A stretch of 64,000 nt of DNA from Phoronis australis (GCA_002633005.1 NMRA01000551.1:78809-142808); one strand, 5' to 3'. Shown: positions 44,481-58,900, numbered from the stretch's first letter. Translations and numbers: made by a program. Notes: generated from the sequence alone by a model not told the origin.

Positions 44481-45469
44481 AATTCTGCATGATAATGTGC
44501 TAGCCAAAATGCTACTGTCCATGAATGAAACAAAATGGGTCAGTCTTACACCAGAATTCAACATTGGGTCACACAAATGACACTGACAATGAGTTGAACG
44601 TCAGGCAATTTTGCCATGTGTTTTTATGTTGAACACTACATAGCAAAACAATTCAAATATCAGGATTGCCATTGCCATCAAAAATCTTTTAATAGGAGTG
44701 TGTAAATTTATGATTATTGCTGGTCTATGAGTTCAATATCATTAACAAATGGTTATAGATTTGTTAAAAATCCTTATTTCAAGACACTTAAATTGATTAC
44801 TATCAGAATATTTGTTATGGCTGTGATATGAAATAATTGATATTTGAGATTTAAGGAAAACGAATAACAGTAATGCATGAATCAATGGTTTCATTAAAAC
44901 TTCTCACATTAAACCATAAATCATGAAATGTAAACTTATCACCTTTTTCCGACAAACTTTTTTATTCAGACCTGAACAGACCAACCTAAAGTAAAGACTA
45001 CTTATATTATAAGATATTATTTCTGTAACTCGACCTGTTGTACTGTAAGTTCTCGCTATACTGCGGGGAATTCCAACCATAGTAGACCAAACATAATGAA
45101 ACTCTTACAACCTGGCAGTTAAATATTTTGATCTTTTCAACAAACACTTGTTCACAACAGTAGACAAATTCCAAAGCAACACTGGAGAATGTTTGAGCTA
45201 ACTGTGGGACAACAAATACAAAATATGACAGGCAAATTAACCATACCCAGGATGCAATTTTATGTACTTAAAGGAATACCTACACAGAATTTAACATAGT
45301 ATTCGTGAAAGGAAGATGTCCCTGTTTCAAACTATGACAAAATGTAAAGTCACCCCTTCCCCATGCAAAATCAAATGAACGATAATCAGGGTTAATTCGA
45401 CAGCAAGAAAACAAAAGTTGTCGACACAAGGTTCTGAAGAGGGGGCGGTACCATTATTGCCTAAAACAT

Positions 45470-45501
45470 CCCACCCCGCACCCCCCCCCCCACCCCCACC
45501 C
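45470..45501. other. C-rich tract, potential G-quadruplex on the PXDN sense strand
   Basis: CCCACCCC, then a run of 13 C (45481 onward is uninterrupted C), then ACCCCCACCC. The - strand, which is the PXDN sense strand, therefore has four or more G runs separated by one or two bases, matching a G-quadruplex pattern. Confidence 0.7.
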
Positions 45502-46199
45502 AAGCAAGATACTACAAACCAGATTCTGTTCGCTCATGATGATCATATGAGATTGGCGAGAAGTCTAGCATTTCACACCTGCCTGTTATGAGAAGAAGTG
45601 AATAAATGCCTCAATTAGTCCCAATATGGCCGATATGACACTGATCTGTAAGTTGATTCTGATGTCCTGTCAGTCCTCAAATAAGAATTCCCTAGTATGC
45701 AAGTCTGGTTTCCTTCCCTAACCCCTGGACAAGTATCTTATCCAGTGAAATGGAATGTTAACACAGCCACATTCAACATCAACAACTGAGGAGGGCCCTT
45801 GACAACATGTGCCTTTCAGTCTCAATCCTGTGCAGGGGTTTAGATGTTCACTTTCATGAATGCCAACACTTGAGTTCTGAGACAAAGTTTTATCCTCAGA
45901 ATGTCAAGAGGTCTGTTTTGATTTCTGCTACAGACAGTTATGATAATTAACAAACTAAGTAGACCATGAAAGGCTAATGTATAGGTCTAAACAGAGGATG
46001 GAGACAGAGTGTTCTAAAATATAACATGCCTCATAGTTACAACAAATGTTTAGAGCAGACACACTCTACACACATCTTTCCACTTTTAAATTTAATAAAA
46101 AGGATCTCAGAGCACACCAATCTAGTTTAAACTTATTTCCAAATACCGCTCTTTCAACATCTCATGAAATGTTATCAAAATAATCAGAATTCAGGCTTA

Positions 46200-46860
46200 A
46201 TAGGACCTCCTTTTATCAACAAGTATGTGCGCTTAGCAAAATATCTACACAACTATATAATTTAGCTCAGTAAGAGTGCATATTTTAGATCAGTAAGAGT
46301 GCATATTTTAGCTCAGTAAGAGTGCATATTTTCTGACAGAAGAAAGCGTGAAAATTTTGATTTTTGATTGAATACCAACCTGCCATTAATTGGATTATAT
46401 GACCATGTCTTATGAGTAAACTTTCATAAAAAGAACGGTACATTCATCTCATAACAAAAATATCAAATAACATGACCTGATTTCATTTGATAAAATTGTT
46501 AAAGATATAATCTCAAAAAAGCTGTTACTAGGTTCTTAAATTATAACCTGGTTTAAGTTTGCTACAATGTTTTAGATTCTTTGTGAGTCACTAAAGCCCT
46601 ATTTTTTGATAGCCTCGCATGGAAAAGTGGAAAGTTTTAAAAATAATCGTAACAACATTTGGAGAACAGTGCATGAGGCATAGTACCTGAAAGTTTCAAA
46701 AGAATCCAATCAACCACTTTCGAGATATAATGATCCAAACTTTACCAAATTTGGACATTTTACTGGGTTCCACATGACCTTAATTATGACATTTTCAAAA
46801 AAATGGCCACCAAAGTTGAGCAGCATTGAACTTCACTTTGAAGAATTGTCAGAAAATATC
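46200..46860 (+). mobile_element. dispersed repeat family, copy 2
   Basis: Same order of landmarks as the copy at 43980-44480 (TTATCAACA, AAGAACGGTACATTCAT, GTTTTAAAAATAAT, CTGAAAGTTTCAA, GAATCCAATCAACCA). It contains a local triplication of a 23-bp unit (46261-46329, TAAGAGTGCATATTTTAG). Boundaries approximate. Confidence 0.6.
46261..46329. repeat. 23-bp unit, three copies
   Basis: Three units containing TCAGTAAGAGTGCATATTT, differing by one base (GCTCAG/GATCAG), inside a dispersed repeat copy. Confidence 0.92.
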
Positions 46861-49800
46861 GAAATACAAGCAGCATTATAATTTACGAAATTCTCCAATT
46901 TTAGTTTGGCCTTTTGACTGATACAGTAAGCTCTTTCTGTGTTCTAAACTGAGCAGTGAAAAGTGAAAGAAAGGGTATTTTTGAGACTGATATTGATAAA
47001 CAACTCAAACGTTTTCATATGAATTTCAACTTGAGAAAAATGTATGGTGAATTATAGAAAACCTCCCTCTCAGACAGAAAGGTTATTCTGGCTCCAAAAT
47101 CAAGCCCTTGGGTCCACATTAGAAAGTTTTCAAATTGGGCAATATCACAGTATGTTTTCTATAAGGCCCTGGACCCCTTAAGCACAACCAAGGTTATTCT
47201 TGTAACAAATTTCTTTTTATTGCATTGTACCTGGTCACCTTGATAAGCTGGGTAATCTAGGTACACCTCCTTGTCGTATACACTTTGCTCAGGCAAATGT
47301 GAAGTGCTTTTAAAGCATTGCATAACAGGCCATTGTGGAATCCTGTTACTTTGTTTATTGAAACAAAAATAAACACAGACCTGCCAGTGAATGACCCCAC
47401 CATCTGATAACTACTCAAGAAGCCCCAATCCAAACCATAGGCTGAAGGTACCATCACACAGCTCTATGAGTTTGATACCAAAAACAAAAATGTCAAAACG
47501 CTCATTTGCTCTTCCAATACAAGGTTGCTGACACAACATCCTTATTCTTTTGTAAAAACTGAGATTGTTGACAATACAGCATTTGGACATATCCAACAAT
47601 TTGGACAAATAGGATATTAACCTGCGAAGGAACATAGGATACTAACAAAGGTCAATTTAGGAGACAATCTCACCACTTCTTGAGCTCAGTTTTACAATGA
47701 TGAGAGGTTCAACTCAACACAGTTTATGTTTTTGAAACTAAAATTGAGAATTGTTGGATGATTCCAAGAGTGCCACAAATTTTCCTGTTATAAAACATGT
47801 AAGAAATCATTACTAAATCTTTGTTAGAAGTTTGACTATTATGTTACATGCTGTATCCTAGTTACTATTAGCCATTTTTAATTCACACATAGAAGTGACA
47901 TAAAGAAATATGAAGTTTTGAGACACGAGTTTGAGAGCTCAAAAATGAGTATGATGTCAGTAGTAGGGTATATGTTGTACAGCACAAGAATGATGGTTTA
48001 GAAGAGGTGCAAAAGGACATAACAATTGTTTCTCATGTAAACTTTACTACGCTTTAAAATACAGAATCCTGGATATCTTGGAGAAACATTTTTTTACTAT
48101 TGATGGAACAATAGATTGACACAAACGTGCCGCCATCTTGGTTCTCCATGTATTTCCTATGAGCAAACAGTCTGTGGAAGTCATTCATGTTAGGTCTATT
48201 GAATATCGAGAGCTGAACCCAGACATGGGCCTTTTGCTGTGCTGTTAATGTCAATCACCACAGCCCTTGACCACCAAAGGCGACAAGTGTCTGCCTTCTA
48301 AGGGGAATTTTTTTGATTGAGAGGAGACCCCCCCCTCCCCGTCACCTGAAATTTCATGAGCTTGCTCTGAACAAATAAAAAGTGTCAGTTCTTCTCAAGC
48401 TCAAAAATCGAACCTATTTACACTAAAGAACAACTTACAACTACTTCCACAATGATAAGACATTGGCCTAACTCAAAACTTGTTTCTTAACAGAAAGCAT
48501 GGGTATAATGTCGCTCTAAGGTACATAGTTGTCCAGATGTAAAGTTGGTCTCTAGCCACTAGTAGGACACCTTGCACATTTAAACATGATAAAAACTGCA
48601 CATCGTTTATCATTTGGTTGCAAATGCATGTTTAACTATTTATCATATTCATGATAATTACTAATGACCACTACTGCACACTATGGAACAACTGGCATAC
48701 TTTAAATACAGATTTAGATCAGGTTCAGATCCTTATTTTTGCACGATCTAGTCAACTGGGTTTCTAAGTTACTATGAGTCCACTGCTAAAAACAGAAGCA
48801 ACGCAAATTTAGCAATTTTCCAACACAGCAGTGACATGATGAAACATGCCTAGCCACTAGATGGCCATAGTGTAGTTGGTGGAAATCGTTCGCATACTTG
48901 TAGTGTACTATTATTTAGCATTTTTTATAAATTCATAGCCACCAAAATGCCATCAAATTTATACAGTTGTGCAGAAAGATGTTCGCATGATTCTCATAAA
49001 AATTTCAAAGCCTTGAAATGTTTGTGAAGGAAAGAATTTGCATTTTCTCTCTGTCACCTTGTTCTATCTAGCACAGCACAAGTAGAAATTGAGTCAACAG
49101 AGACATTCTTGGCCTCTCACAACACTTAACGGAAAGTTTCTTCATTTTTCACAGCTGAGCACTACAAAGTAAAGACTTTATAAGTGTTGTATATCATAAA
49201 TATTATCAGCCAGTGTTGTGAGAAATGGTGAGTGTTCCTAATAATGTAGGAAGTCTTAAAAAAATGAAAAATGACCAATTTTGAACATTAGCTTTGTCCT
49301 TAAATTGTGAGATTTTACCATACTTCTTGAAAACTTTTCTACTGATGAAGAAAGTTCAGCTGAGAGAAAAATCTTGCTAATTTTGGACAAAAATGAGTGC
49401 CAAAATTCGATTCATTTCCCTTTTCAAAGGGTCATAGCCCACTGAATGCTCAAAGCATTTAACATAGAGGTTTTGATGGAATATTGCAGTGTCATACACT
49501 ATTATAAATTTCCAAAGTGATACTTTATGAAAGCTATAACAGTAAAAACTTTGTTAACAAGCAAATAAAATTTCCTTCATGTATATCTTAGTTGAGAGAA
49601 ATTTGACGATAAAATTCCACGTGTCAGCCACATTGGATGCTAAATAGGAAAAGAATTACCATACACCTTTATTACAAGAATTATTGGCCCCTGGATGACT
49701 CAAAAACCTCCTTCAACCAACAATTCTGGGTGACATTTAACACCCTTAAGAGGTAACTTTCTCTTGTCCACAGCACAATTCCAACAATACCAAAGTATGC

Positions 49801-52258
49801 AAACAACTCATTACTTACATAAACACTACATTCACCCCCTCTCCTTCATCAACAAACTGGTGACTGTTTGCAATTGACACAAAAAGCAACACTTGCAAGA
49901 GTGACAGGGGAACAATGACCACATTATTATGTGACTGAAGGATGTTGCTGGATTGTGTACAAAGAGCGTCTGGTCTCACTGGTCACTGACATTAAAAGAA
50001 TATTTACAAAAACTGACAACTGCCAGGGTGTTGCCAAAGAAAATGAATTCCTTACAGAGGTGGAATTCCTCGAATCAATGAAATTTTAGTTGATTATTTA
50101 CTGGTATGTACAAATGGACAGCAGTCAATTTGTGGTAAAATTAAGATTTTTCATGAGACTTGACTACAAGAGCACAAAATTCAACCAGCGAGACAGGCCA
50201 GTAGGCGTGGGGGAAGGTAAATGCAAGAGACTTCACAAAAACAGCAGCTATTGTAAAGGTTTTTAAACATCGCGAATGGCCAGGACTTTGTTCCCGACAA
50301 GAAAAATGTTTATATTATGTCATATACCAGAGAACAAGTTCCTGTTTTTCTACCAAGAAGTAAGTCTGACACCTGTGTTCCATCTGAAGCAATACCATGA
50401 AAACAGTGGACATGTTTGTTTCCCTTTCTGTGAACATTGGCATACCAAGATATCCCACAATGCAACACTGAGGACTTCTGTGTTCCACTCCATAATGAGA
50501 TAGAGAGGGCTACAAAGATGACACAAAAACATTTCCTACAATTGAAGTTGATATAAAATGTTTTGACATAGTCATTTGGAAATTGATTTTTCATTTGTAT
50601 GTTCAATAACAGAGGGAGCAACAAGTGGAACAAGAAATGGAGTGCATGAGGCATCATTAGTAAGCTCATCAGTGCTACACAATGACGTTTAGTTTTCACA
50701 GGTTAAACTGACAAAAGTTTATGCAAAATCTCTCATTGTTAAACTATACAATACAAAAAATGCTAATAGTAAAGTAAAAATGTCTATTTTTCACTTCTGC
50801 TGACAAACTGAAGTCACATTTCACCTGTCCGCACTACTGGACATGCCTTTACTGTGCATTTGCTGTTTCAAAAGATATGTGTAGTCATTCAAGATATACT
50901 GAGCTCTCCGTGGGTGAACATTAGTTCAAAGTAAGATAAAATAAGAATGAAGGGGTCTACCAACGACCACCAAAATCATAGAAATCAACAAGTGTTAAGT
51001 TGCCTTATTGCGAAGCATCACAAAATTAAATGAAAATATCTGACATTTGCCATTGGGCAAAATGGAACCCCCCCCCCCCAGGAAATAGTTCTATAACACA
51101 AACAGCATTCAATAAAACATTGAAATCTCAATACCTGTTTTATTGGCAATGGTTCTTTTCCTTGCTGAGCAAGAAATCAACAAACATGGTGCTTATGAGG
51201 TAAAACCAGTGATTCCACATTGGACCCAGTTTTGTGGAACAAATACTTTACATTCCACCATTGGATACCCACCAAAGCAAAGAAATATTACAATGATTGT
51301 TCGTGGTAAAAAGCATGGCACTAAACCTTCTGACTTGGAAATTTTGATGATGTAACCATGACATGTTCTTGAGAAATCTGAAATACAGCGAAGGGAATGC
51401 CATCGGGAATTAACCTTTGAAAGTGTTTGGACACCAATATTTATGACTGATGTCATCCAATCTAAATCCTGGTGGCAATCAATAAGGGCTTCATACAGAT
51501 AGAGCACACATAAATACTATGTTGTGTAAATACAAGTTGCATCACGATCCCAAGAATACAAAGGTACGTTGAATGAAATTTAGGAACTGAGCTAAAACAA
51601 AGCAAAATTTTGGACATGGCCTGCACTCCATTTGTTTAAAAACTTAATTGAGATGAATTTCAGATATGCTGAGAAAAAATGACACAGTGAGTGCCACCAG
51701 ATTCGAAGAGTACCACTTTAGGCAGTATTCAGGTGGGAAATCCTCCCAAAGAAAAGGAATATGGAAGATCCCAACACCAGGGGGTCTTTTCTGACAAAAT
51801 TACCCACAAAAGGTTAGATTTTCCAATGAAATTCCCTACAAAAGGGTTTCAGTTGGGTTGAAAAGGTCCATTTTTGAAGTGCACAAGGACTTTTAATATT
51901 GTTATTTTCAAAACCTCGGTTGCAAAAGATGAAATCGTTTTTTACAACATTGCATCTCTTCTTGTACTGCCCTCCCTGCAGCATTTGACTGCAAAATGAA
52001 ACAGGAAATATTGCAACCAAGAAATGCGCCCACCTGCTTCATCTATTGCCCGTTTAAATAAAATTAAGTAATGTCATGATTACAAAGATCGACAATGTAA
52101 GTTTTTTGGTGCTTAACTCCAAACTGTGAACATGTTGCTCAAATACAGTCAAACAACGAGGATGTAATTCCACACTCCTTAATCACAGCTTTCATAAAAT
52201 ACAACTAACCACAACTATATCACTTGTACTTTTACAAAGACAAAAACCATTCTCAAAT
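46861..52258. other. repeat-derived and anonymous intronic DNA
   Basis: No exon recognised. AT-rich with poly-C runs near 48329-48343 and 51067-51079. Several open frames (for example 50310-50699 on the - strand) have no domain and no splice support. Confidence 0.55.
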
Positions 52259-52595
52259 ATGGTCACAACTTGGTTTTTGGCAGATCTACCTCCACCAAGG
52301 TGCTTGAGGTTAACTGGAGCACGAAGCTATTGGAAGAACAAAGAACCTTCACAAGTGGCATGTGGGGATACTGTACAAAGCTGGCACCAATTCAAACCAC
52401 AAGGTCATTGCCAGCATACAGGGCACAAAGATCACGCAACAAATCACACCGGATTCAACCCATTCCAACCAAGAAAATTTGGTAACAGAGGAGCGTGGAA
52501 GCAGTTTGAAGTTAGCTTCAGCTTTCCCTCAGGTTTTGATGCTTAACCAACGTCAAATTTACCACCCGATGGCACTTGTGTCACCGAAGTTATAG
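52259..52595 (+). other. GC-shifted patch with three overlapping open frames
   Basis: This patch stands out from AT-rich flanks, and three + strand frames are open at once (52259-52546, 52270-52485, 52362-52595). None shows a domain I recognise. It may be a fragment of an old mobile element or chance. Confidence 0.3.
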
Positions 52596-52619
52596 CAATC
52601 TGGCGCTGCGAAAAGTTTA

Positions 52620-53270
52620 GGTTGTGTAGGACCTTATCAACATGTGTGTGTATTTAGCCCAGTATCTATACAACTAAACATTTTAACTCACTCATTAAAA
52701 TATATATTTTCTGCAAATGGAAAGCCTGTAGAATTTAATTTTTGACTTTTAACAATATGCCATTAATGTCATGCCGTGAATATGTCTTTCTGGTGAAATT
52801 TAGCAAAGAAAGAAATATACATTGACAGCAAACCAAAGGTATCAGTACCATGATCAATTTTCATTTGATAGATCCCTCGGGGAACTAGGTCACAAGCTCG
52901 TCACTTTATTTTTTTTCTTACGCCCGTCGCATGGATGTCGCAAATTAAACAATACCTTTCGACCTCCATACGTCGTCATTTGGCATGTGACGGTAAATGT
53001 TCAAGATGGAATAACAAAACCGTTTTTACAGTTATCAAAATTATCATTTCATTTTCCTTTTATTTAAATTTCAATATTTTTGTGCAAATCTTACAGTCCT
53101 ATTTTTATAGCACTTAAAAACAATTCCTAATAGCGATGTGGAGAAATGCATAAAGCATAATACCTGAAATATTCATATGAATCCCATCAGCAATTTCTAA
53201 GATACGATGTTCTTAAGTAAGCTAAATTTGAACATTTGTCTAAGGCCCTTACATAACATTAATGCATAGG
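52620..53270 (+). mobile_element. dispersed repeat family, copy 3, with extra inserted segment
   Basis: Shares landmarks with copies at 43980 and 46200 (TTATCAACA, TTTAGCAAAGAAAGAAA, TACATTGA, AAATGTTCAAGATGGAA, AAAACAATTCC). Compared with copy 1 it has about 130 extra bases at roughly 52865-52990, with different composition (CGTCGCATGGATGTCGC), probably an insertion. Confidence 0.6.
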
Positions 53271-54439
53271 CTTTGTTTAATATCCAAGAAGAATCGTTCA
53301 TATTTTGGGTAATGAAATGAAATGCTTGTTCTGCCACAATGATGAATATTTGAACAAAACATTATCACGTAAGAACACAACATGCGACATTGATTGACAG
53401 CGACACTTGCCAATAACTCCGATGACACTGAAGTTAACCTTTCACACCCCATAAAAGTGCAGACACTGCTCTTCAATTTACCTATTTACTTAGAAGTTAA
53501 CTTAGACTTGGGACTTTAACTTCTCTCTGAGAACCAAGTTACCTGTAACCTTTCACCTGTGTAGAGGACTCCCTAACACTTCTATGCATTCACACTAGTG
53601 TGACAAGGCTCTCGAATGTCTGAAAGGCCAACCAGAATGCAAGAGCCATTTCCACATCTTGTTTGACAAAAATAAGAAGAAACACGCGAACAGCTTGTCT
53701 GGATACTAAAAAGTTTGAACATTAATACCGAAAATGGATGACATGAGATAAACATAATATAGGAATCCTTTCTGCATTATCAGTATCCTTACTAAAGTTA
53801 CATTTCCCCACTCAGTAGTTTAGCAGTCAATGTTAAATTCCTAACTGAAGCACTAAAAGTGGAACTTGCATGCTAATTCCTTAGCTCTGTGATTGCTTGG
53901 TTAAATTAGTAAGAAACACAACATATAGCCACGATAAGAATATGAAGTATATCGAAAATTGACAAATGTTTTTAAGAACGAGTTGTTTTAAAATGTCTAC
54001 CACAAATCACTCGACCGTGTCCAGTAAGTATCGTTACGTTACGTGGTGTTGGGGAATAACACTGTATGATGCAGGTCATGTAAGCTCCCAAGGTACGCCA
54101 TTAGTTCAAAGGTCACCAATGTGCAAATTTTTTTATTTTTCACATTTGCAAGTTGTCAATGAATACAAGTGCACTTTGTTTAGCGTAGATGATTTTCAAG
54201 TAGCATTGTGGTTTAGTTCCTGCAATACATTAGTATAGTTAAGAGCATGCAAATATATCTTTAAGGGTTAAAGAGCATTACCCCACTCATCCAAACTTGA
54301 GCTATTGCCTACTAAAGCAGCAACTCAAGTCAAAAGCACTGCAATGAACCATTTTCAAATTCGCAACTTCAGGATTGGCCAACCTCAATAAAGTGTGAAG
54401 TGTCAGCGATGGTCGAATGTTCATCTATAACACTATTTT

Positions 54440-54800
54440 TATTTTAGCTAAAACGGAGAAATGTAGCTTCAAGATTATGTCCAAATTTGGTTAACTTCGG
54501 AACATCTCACAAATGGCCGATCGGAACCATCTCAAACTTTCAGCATCCGTGCTTTATGCGCTGTTTTCCAAAACAATTGTTTTTAAGATGTTCCACGAGA
54601 GGTTAACAAAAAATAGTGCTCTTGTGACATTTATGAAAAAAAAATTGTATAAAAGGAAAACAACATGTAAAAGCATCATTGAGATTTCATTTTGAACATT
54701 TATATACACAAAAATTAATTATGACATTGATACCATTGTTTTGCTATGAATGTACCTATCTTTTTGAAAAATTTTACCAAAACACATGGTCACACGGTGG
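54440..54800 (-). mobile_element. dispersed repeat family, inverted copy
   Basis: The reverse complement carries the same landmarks (AGGTACATTCATAGCAAAAC, AAATGTTCAAAATGAAA, TTAAAAACAATTG, CTGAAAGTTTGAG, ACCAAATTTGGACAT). It is opposite in orientation to the other copies; boundaries approximate. Confidence 0.6.
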
Positions 54801-55568
54801 GCATAAAGACAAAACTAGAATTCTACAAGCTTAAAAGCTTTTTTTATTCAATATAATAGGAACAGTACAGATCACACGATACAGTAACTTTTTTGTTTTA
54901 GTCAAGGAACAGTTAAGGTGTTAACTTACAGTGTACAAAGGTAATTCAACAGACTTTCAGAAAATACCTACTTTTACTGAGTATTTCATTTCATGTCATG
55001 GAGTTGCGACTTGCCATCAAAAACACACACAAGCTGAAATAGTTTATCAAGTTCCAAAGTGGACCTTTCAATTTCCACAAGTGGCCTTAATGAAACCCTA
55101 GTTCAGACAAGGACAAAGATATCCGCCAACATAGGTCTTGTCACTTCTGATTAACCCCAGACTGTACTGGTGGGTGAAGGTTGTAGAAAAAACAGAGAAA
55201 AATAAATCAAGAACACATCTGCAGACAAGAAGGTAAGGTAGGCGGAGGGCAGGCGGAGGCAAGAAAGGCGAAGTCTGTTTTCAAGTACAGAGCATCTTCT
55301 CCAATTTAGAATGCATGAATAAAATTTTACATTGTCAAATTTCTCAGCAAAAACTTAGAAAATTTGACTTCATCGCTAACACTGTTATTGCACACCTCAC
55401 GTCAAACAACATTCGATGAACGTTTTGAGCATTTGTGGCAATGTAATATGGTTGGTGTCAGCCTTCAAAATGGAAAACAGAAAATTTTTCATCAGAAATT
55501 GAAGATGCATTATCTGAAGTATAGTGAAGGCTATGCAAGCAACACTGGGATGAAAAATCTGTTGTATA

Positions 55569-55598
55569 ATCTATCTATCTATCTATCTATCTATCTAT
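55569..55598. repeat. (CTAT)n microsatellite
   Basis: About seven and a half copies of CTAT, immediately left of an abrupt switch to GC-richer sequence. Confidence 0.95.
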
Positions 55599-55910
55599 TA
55601 TATAAAATGCATCGTTTGCACAAACTCCGTCTCCCCCGCTCCACTACAGACCTTCGTTGCGCCCGTTTCGGCACCGCCTTGGTCCCAGGTATTGCACCGG
55701 TCCCCTATTTGGATTCGGGATGTTCTATTTTCTTCTCTAAGGCCGTTTTTTCGTGGACGTGGAGGGAGGGTAGCCAGTTTCGTACTGGCCTGGGTGACAT
55801 CAGTCGGTCGACTCAAAGGCCTGGGTGACGTCACTTCGTCAGCTTAATTTCACTCCATCCGGCTTCTGTCGCGTATATAATTCAAACAGATCGGACCTGT
55901 CGCCGCCAAA
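55599..55910. mobile_element. GC-richer block after the CTAT microsatellite, possible short mobile element
   Basis: Composition changes sharply from AT-rich flanks to a CG-containing block (TTCGTTGCGCCCGTTTCGGC). It has a repeated GGCCTGGGTGAC at 55788 and 55819, ending near CGCGTATATAATTC. Both strands stay open for about 78 codons, but no domain is recognised. A tetranucleotide tract at one edge is common for pearl/HINE-like elements in invertebrates, but I cannot assign a family. Confidence 0.4.
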
Positions 55911-58900
55911 ATTAATGATGCCTCATTAAAAATTTATTACTCTTCCTTGAGTAAACTAAATTATTTACCCGAGTGTTGGAAAATTGGCGTTCTTCAGTTA
56001 TTCTGCTAAAATTGCGATGCGCTTTTGGGCGCCATTGCGTCACCTATTGGCCAATTTCCATGTTCTTCAATCAACGTTGCGTACATGTCGTAAAAATCGG
56101 AAGTGATTTCATTTCGTTACAAATTTTTACTATCTTAATACCAGAAATCCCAATTTCAGAACACACTCTCGAGAGATGTCACAAAATTTTATAAAATGAC
56201 ACGTACGTGCCCATGTCACGGGCATGCATTGTTTTCAAAACGACGACAGATTTTCCTTTGTTACAAAAGGCGGAGAATTACGAAAAATAACATTAATTAG
56301 ACTTTTTTACTTCTATCAGCGGCTTTAACAGGAAAGGTGAATGTCGGTTCATTCCCAGATTCTGCATGCACCCATGCAGGTTGTTAGTTATAAGTTTCAC
56401 GACGAGGTGACGAGCTGAGCACCTTTGTTGTGTGAAATTTCGGTGTCCGACGGAGCAGTCTACACATGGCTACCTAGCTGTATGTTGACGATAGTCTTCA
56501 TACAGCTAGCTGGCTTTCTACCTCAGTATGTACATTTATGATGCAACTTTACATCTATATACTTTGTTTGCTGTACGATATTTTAAATGCATTCTTAGTT
56601 TTCATTTTAAAAGAATAATATCTGATTACCGTACTTCAGTGTTAAGGTGAAGTCAAATGTTCTCAGTGGAAAGAAATTCGTAGTGCCTGGGGAAAGAATC
56701 CCGCAGTCGCACACCTTGACCACTAAAATCTGCAGTGACAGAAATTCTGCTTGGGTCTCTTTAAGAAGTATTCCTGTCTCTAGCAATGAACACTCGGTTC
56801 ACTCTTAGGTGTAGTAGTTATTTCCCCTCGGCTTTGCACGGTAACAGCTAATTCTCATATAAAATCATGCATACTGCCTTCACTTGAGGCTAATAATGAG
56901 TGGGCCAGATATAGGACAGTTTCCCACACGACAACCAGTCCTGTGTGACCCTGTTTTGTACCAGAGTGAACATCCAATCTCCTATTTACTAAACCTTTAC
57001 CATAATATTTTACTTTCTACCAAAGCTCTTTGGTTTCTCACAAGCTTCACAGTTGATTCAAAAGGACTTCAATGTTTGTTAAGTGTGAATAGTATGCATC
57101 ACAACCACAGCCATTTCCTTCCCAAACACCACTCTTGCAATGTGAATCATAAGGTTATGTACTTATGATGTAATTATTGGCTACAGCCAGTTGACAAATA
57201 TGCCCATGATTTAAGCAGGTTTATCAGGGGTCAAAGATAGGGGAACCTTCTGTAGTGATAAGGTTCTAAAACAACAACTAAAGGAGGTCTAAATACAAGG
57301 GCAAACACCTGTGTGTATGATGTTCATGTGAGGGTGGCATTAGACTGTCCTAAGCCAAGACATGTTGTGATAGGAAAACCAGTCTTCAGAAAGGACCAAT
57401 GTATCATGCATGAAAGAAAGCCTTTTGCATTCAAGCTTTGTATACATAAATACATCAACAGACTTTGTTGTGTTTTAAGCATCTCTTTATCTTGCTACAA
57501 GTATTTAAATCACCAGAAAACATGAACCAGTGTCATCATTGAAATACCGCCATATCTTCCATACCACCAAGAAACTCACACAACAACAAGATCACACTTA
57601 AAATCCTCTGCTATGTATGGCAGTTGGCTTAGCAGAACCTTTGGCTGCTATAATGGAGCTGGTGGAGTCATTCTGTGCAACTGCTAGTTTCCTGTAAAAA
57701 TAATTTTCTCGCCCTTTGTTAGTCGATATGAAAACGCATTTTGTGATTACTCCATGAAAGTGACTGGCCAGTCCTCTGATCTGATGTCAAGGTTATCCTG
57801 AAATCTCAAATGTGTAAGAAGTTTGCAAACGCCAATAAGTATGCTAGAAACGATCTACAGGTGACAATCTTTTTTATTGCTATTGCACTTACAGTTGCAA
57901 TTCCACTAAGGCACATTGTTAACTGATATAGCAACAAAGATAAACGTTTAGTCAAAAACAATATGAACTTTTCATCAACTGATAAGCAGTACCAAGCAGT
58001 GTTCAAGATTGAAATTCCAAAGAGTCATCCAAACATGTCAGGGGCCATTCTAATGTATCACAAGCGCCCCAAACGGGTGGCGATGACACATGAAAACAGG
58101 CCATGGCTGGTGAACACAGGATGTGCTGTCAGCCTTCTCATAAAAACTCCACTTGAAAACTGGGTATTACTCAACAAAAGTCAGTAATAATACCTGCAGG
58201 CTGCCCAGATTGATGACCCTCTAATGGCACAGGTAATAAAACCATTAGTTATCAATACACTTGCACATTATATCAGACCTTTATACAAGGGCACTTCTTT
58301 CATACGATACAATGTAGGCTGTGCTGCCTCCCTTGTTCAAAACTAACTGCCCTTGAGCTGTGGTGACAACCAGTCAGCCTCCAAGCTTTAAGCATTCAAA
58401 ACTAATAGTATATTGCAAAAGCAGTAAAAACTTGAAAAACACCAATGAGCAGGAAAATATGCCAGTGTTCAACAGTGAATGCCTCACAGGTTTTGTATAG
58501 CTGAGACTAGAAAGGGGTAAAAAGTTTGGAAACAAATATATTTCAAAGCATTTGTAGTCTTCAATTGGAAAATTAAACTGTACAATACATGACACACGAG
58601 AACTCTTCATTCCTGAAATACAGTAGTATACCTCGCTATAAAGCACACAATGGAAAATATGTCAGTAAGACTCATCTGAATCAAATCCTGCTTTTGGGAA
58701 TGAAACTGATGCAAGTATTTACATGTATCTTAACTAGGCTTGTCTACAGCACACCAGCCGGATAACATAGATAGGGTGGGCAGAACATGCTTGAAAACAG
58801 TGCTTTTTGTCCTTCTCTTATTGTGGCTAAATAGAAATCTGCATGTTTTATCAGTAATGACTTCAATACATGAACAAAAAGGAATGCAAGGATATTAACA

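Noticed and set aside
49800-49880. Possible - strand exon ending at a GTAAGT donor near 49820 as the missing PXDN first exon
   Set aside because: Its translation lacks the CPxxCxC LRRNT pattern and a signal peptide, and the frame does not join LRR1.
50310-50699. 129-codon - strand frame with a hydrophobic stretch
   Set aside because: No domain, no splice support, and no relation to the LRRNT expected for PXDN; likely chance.
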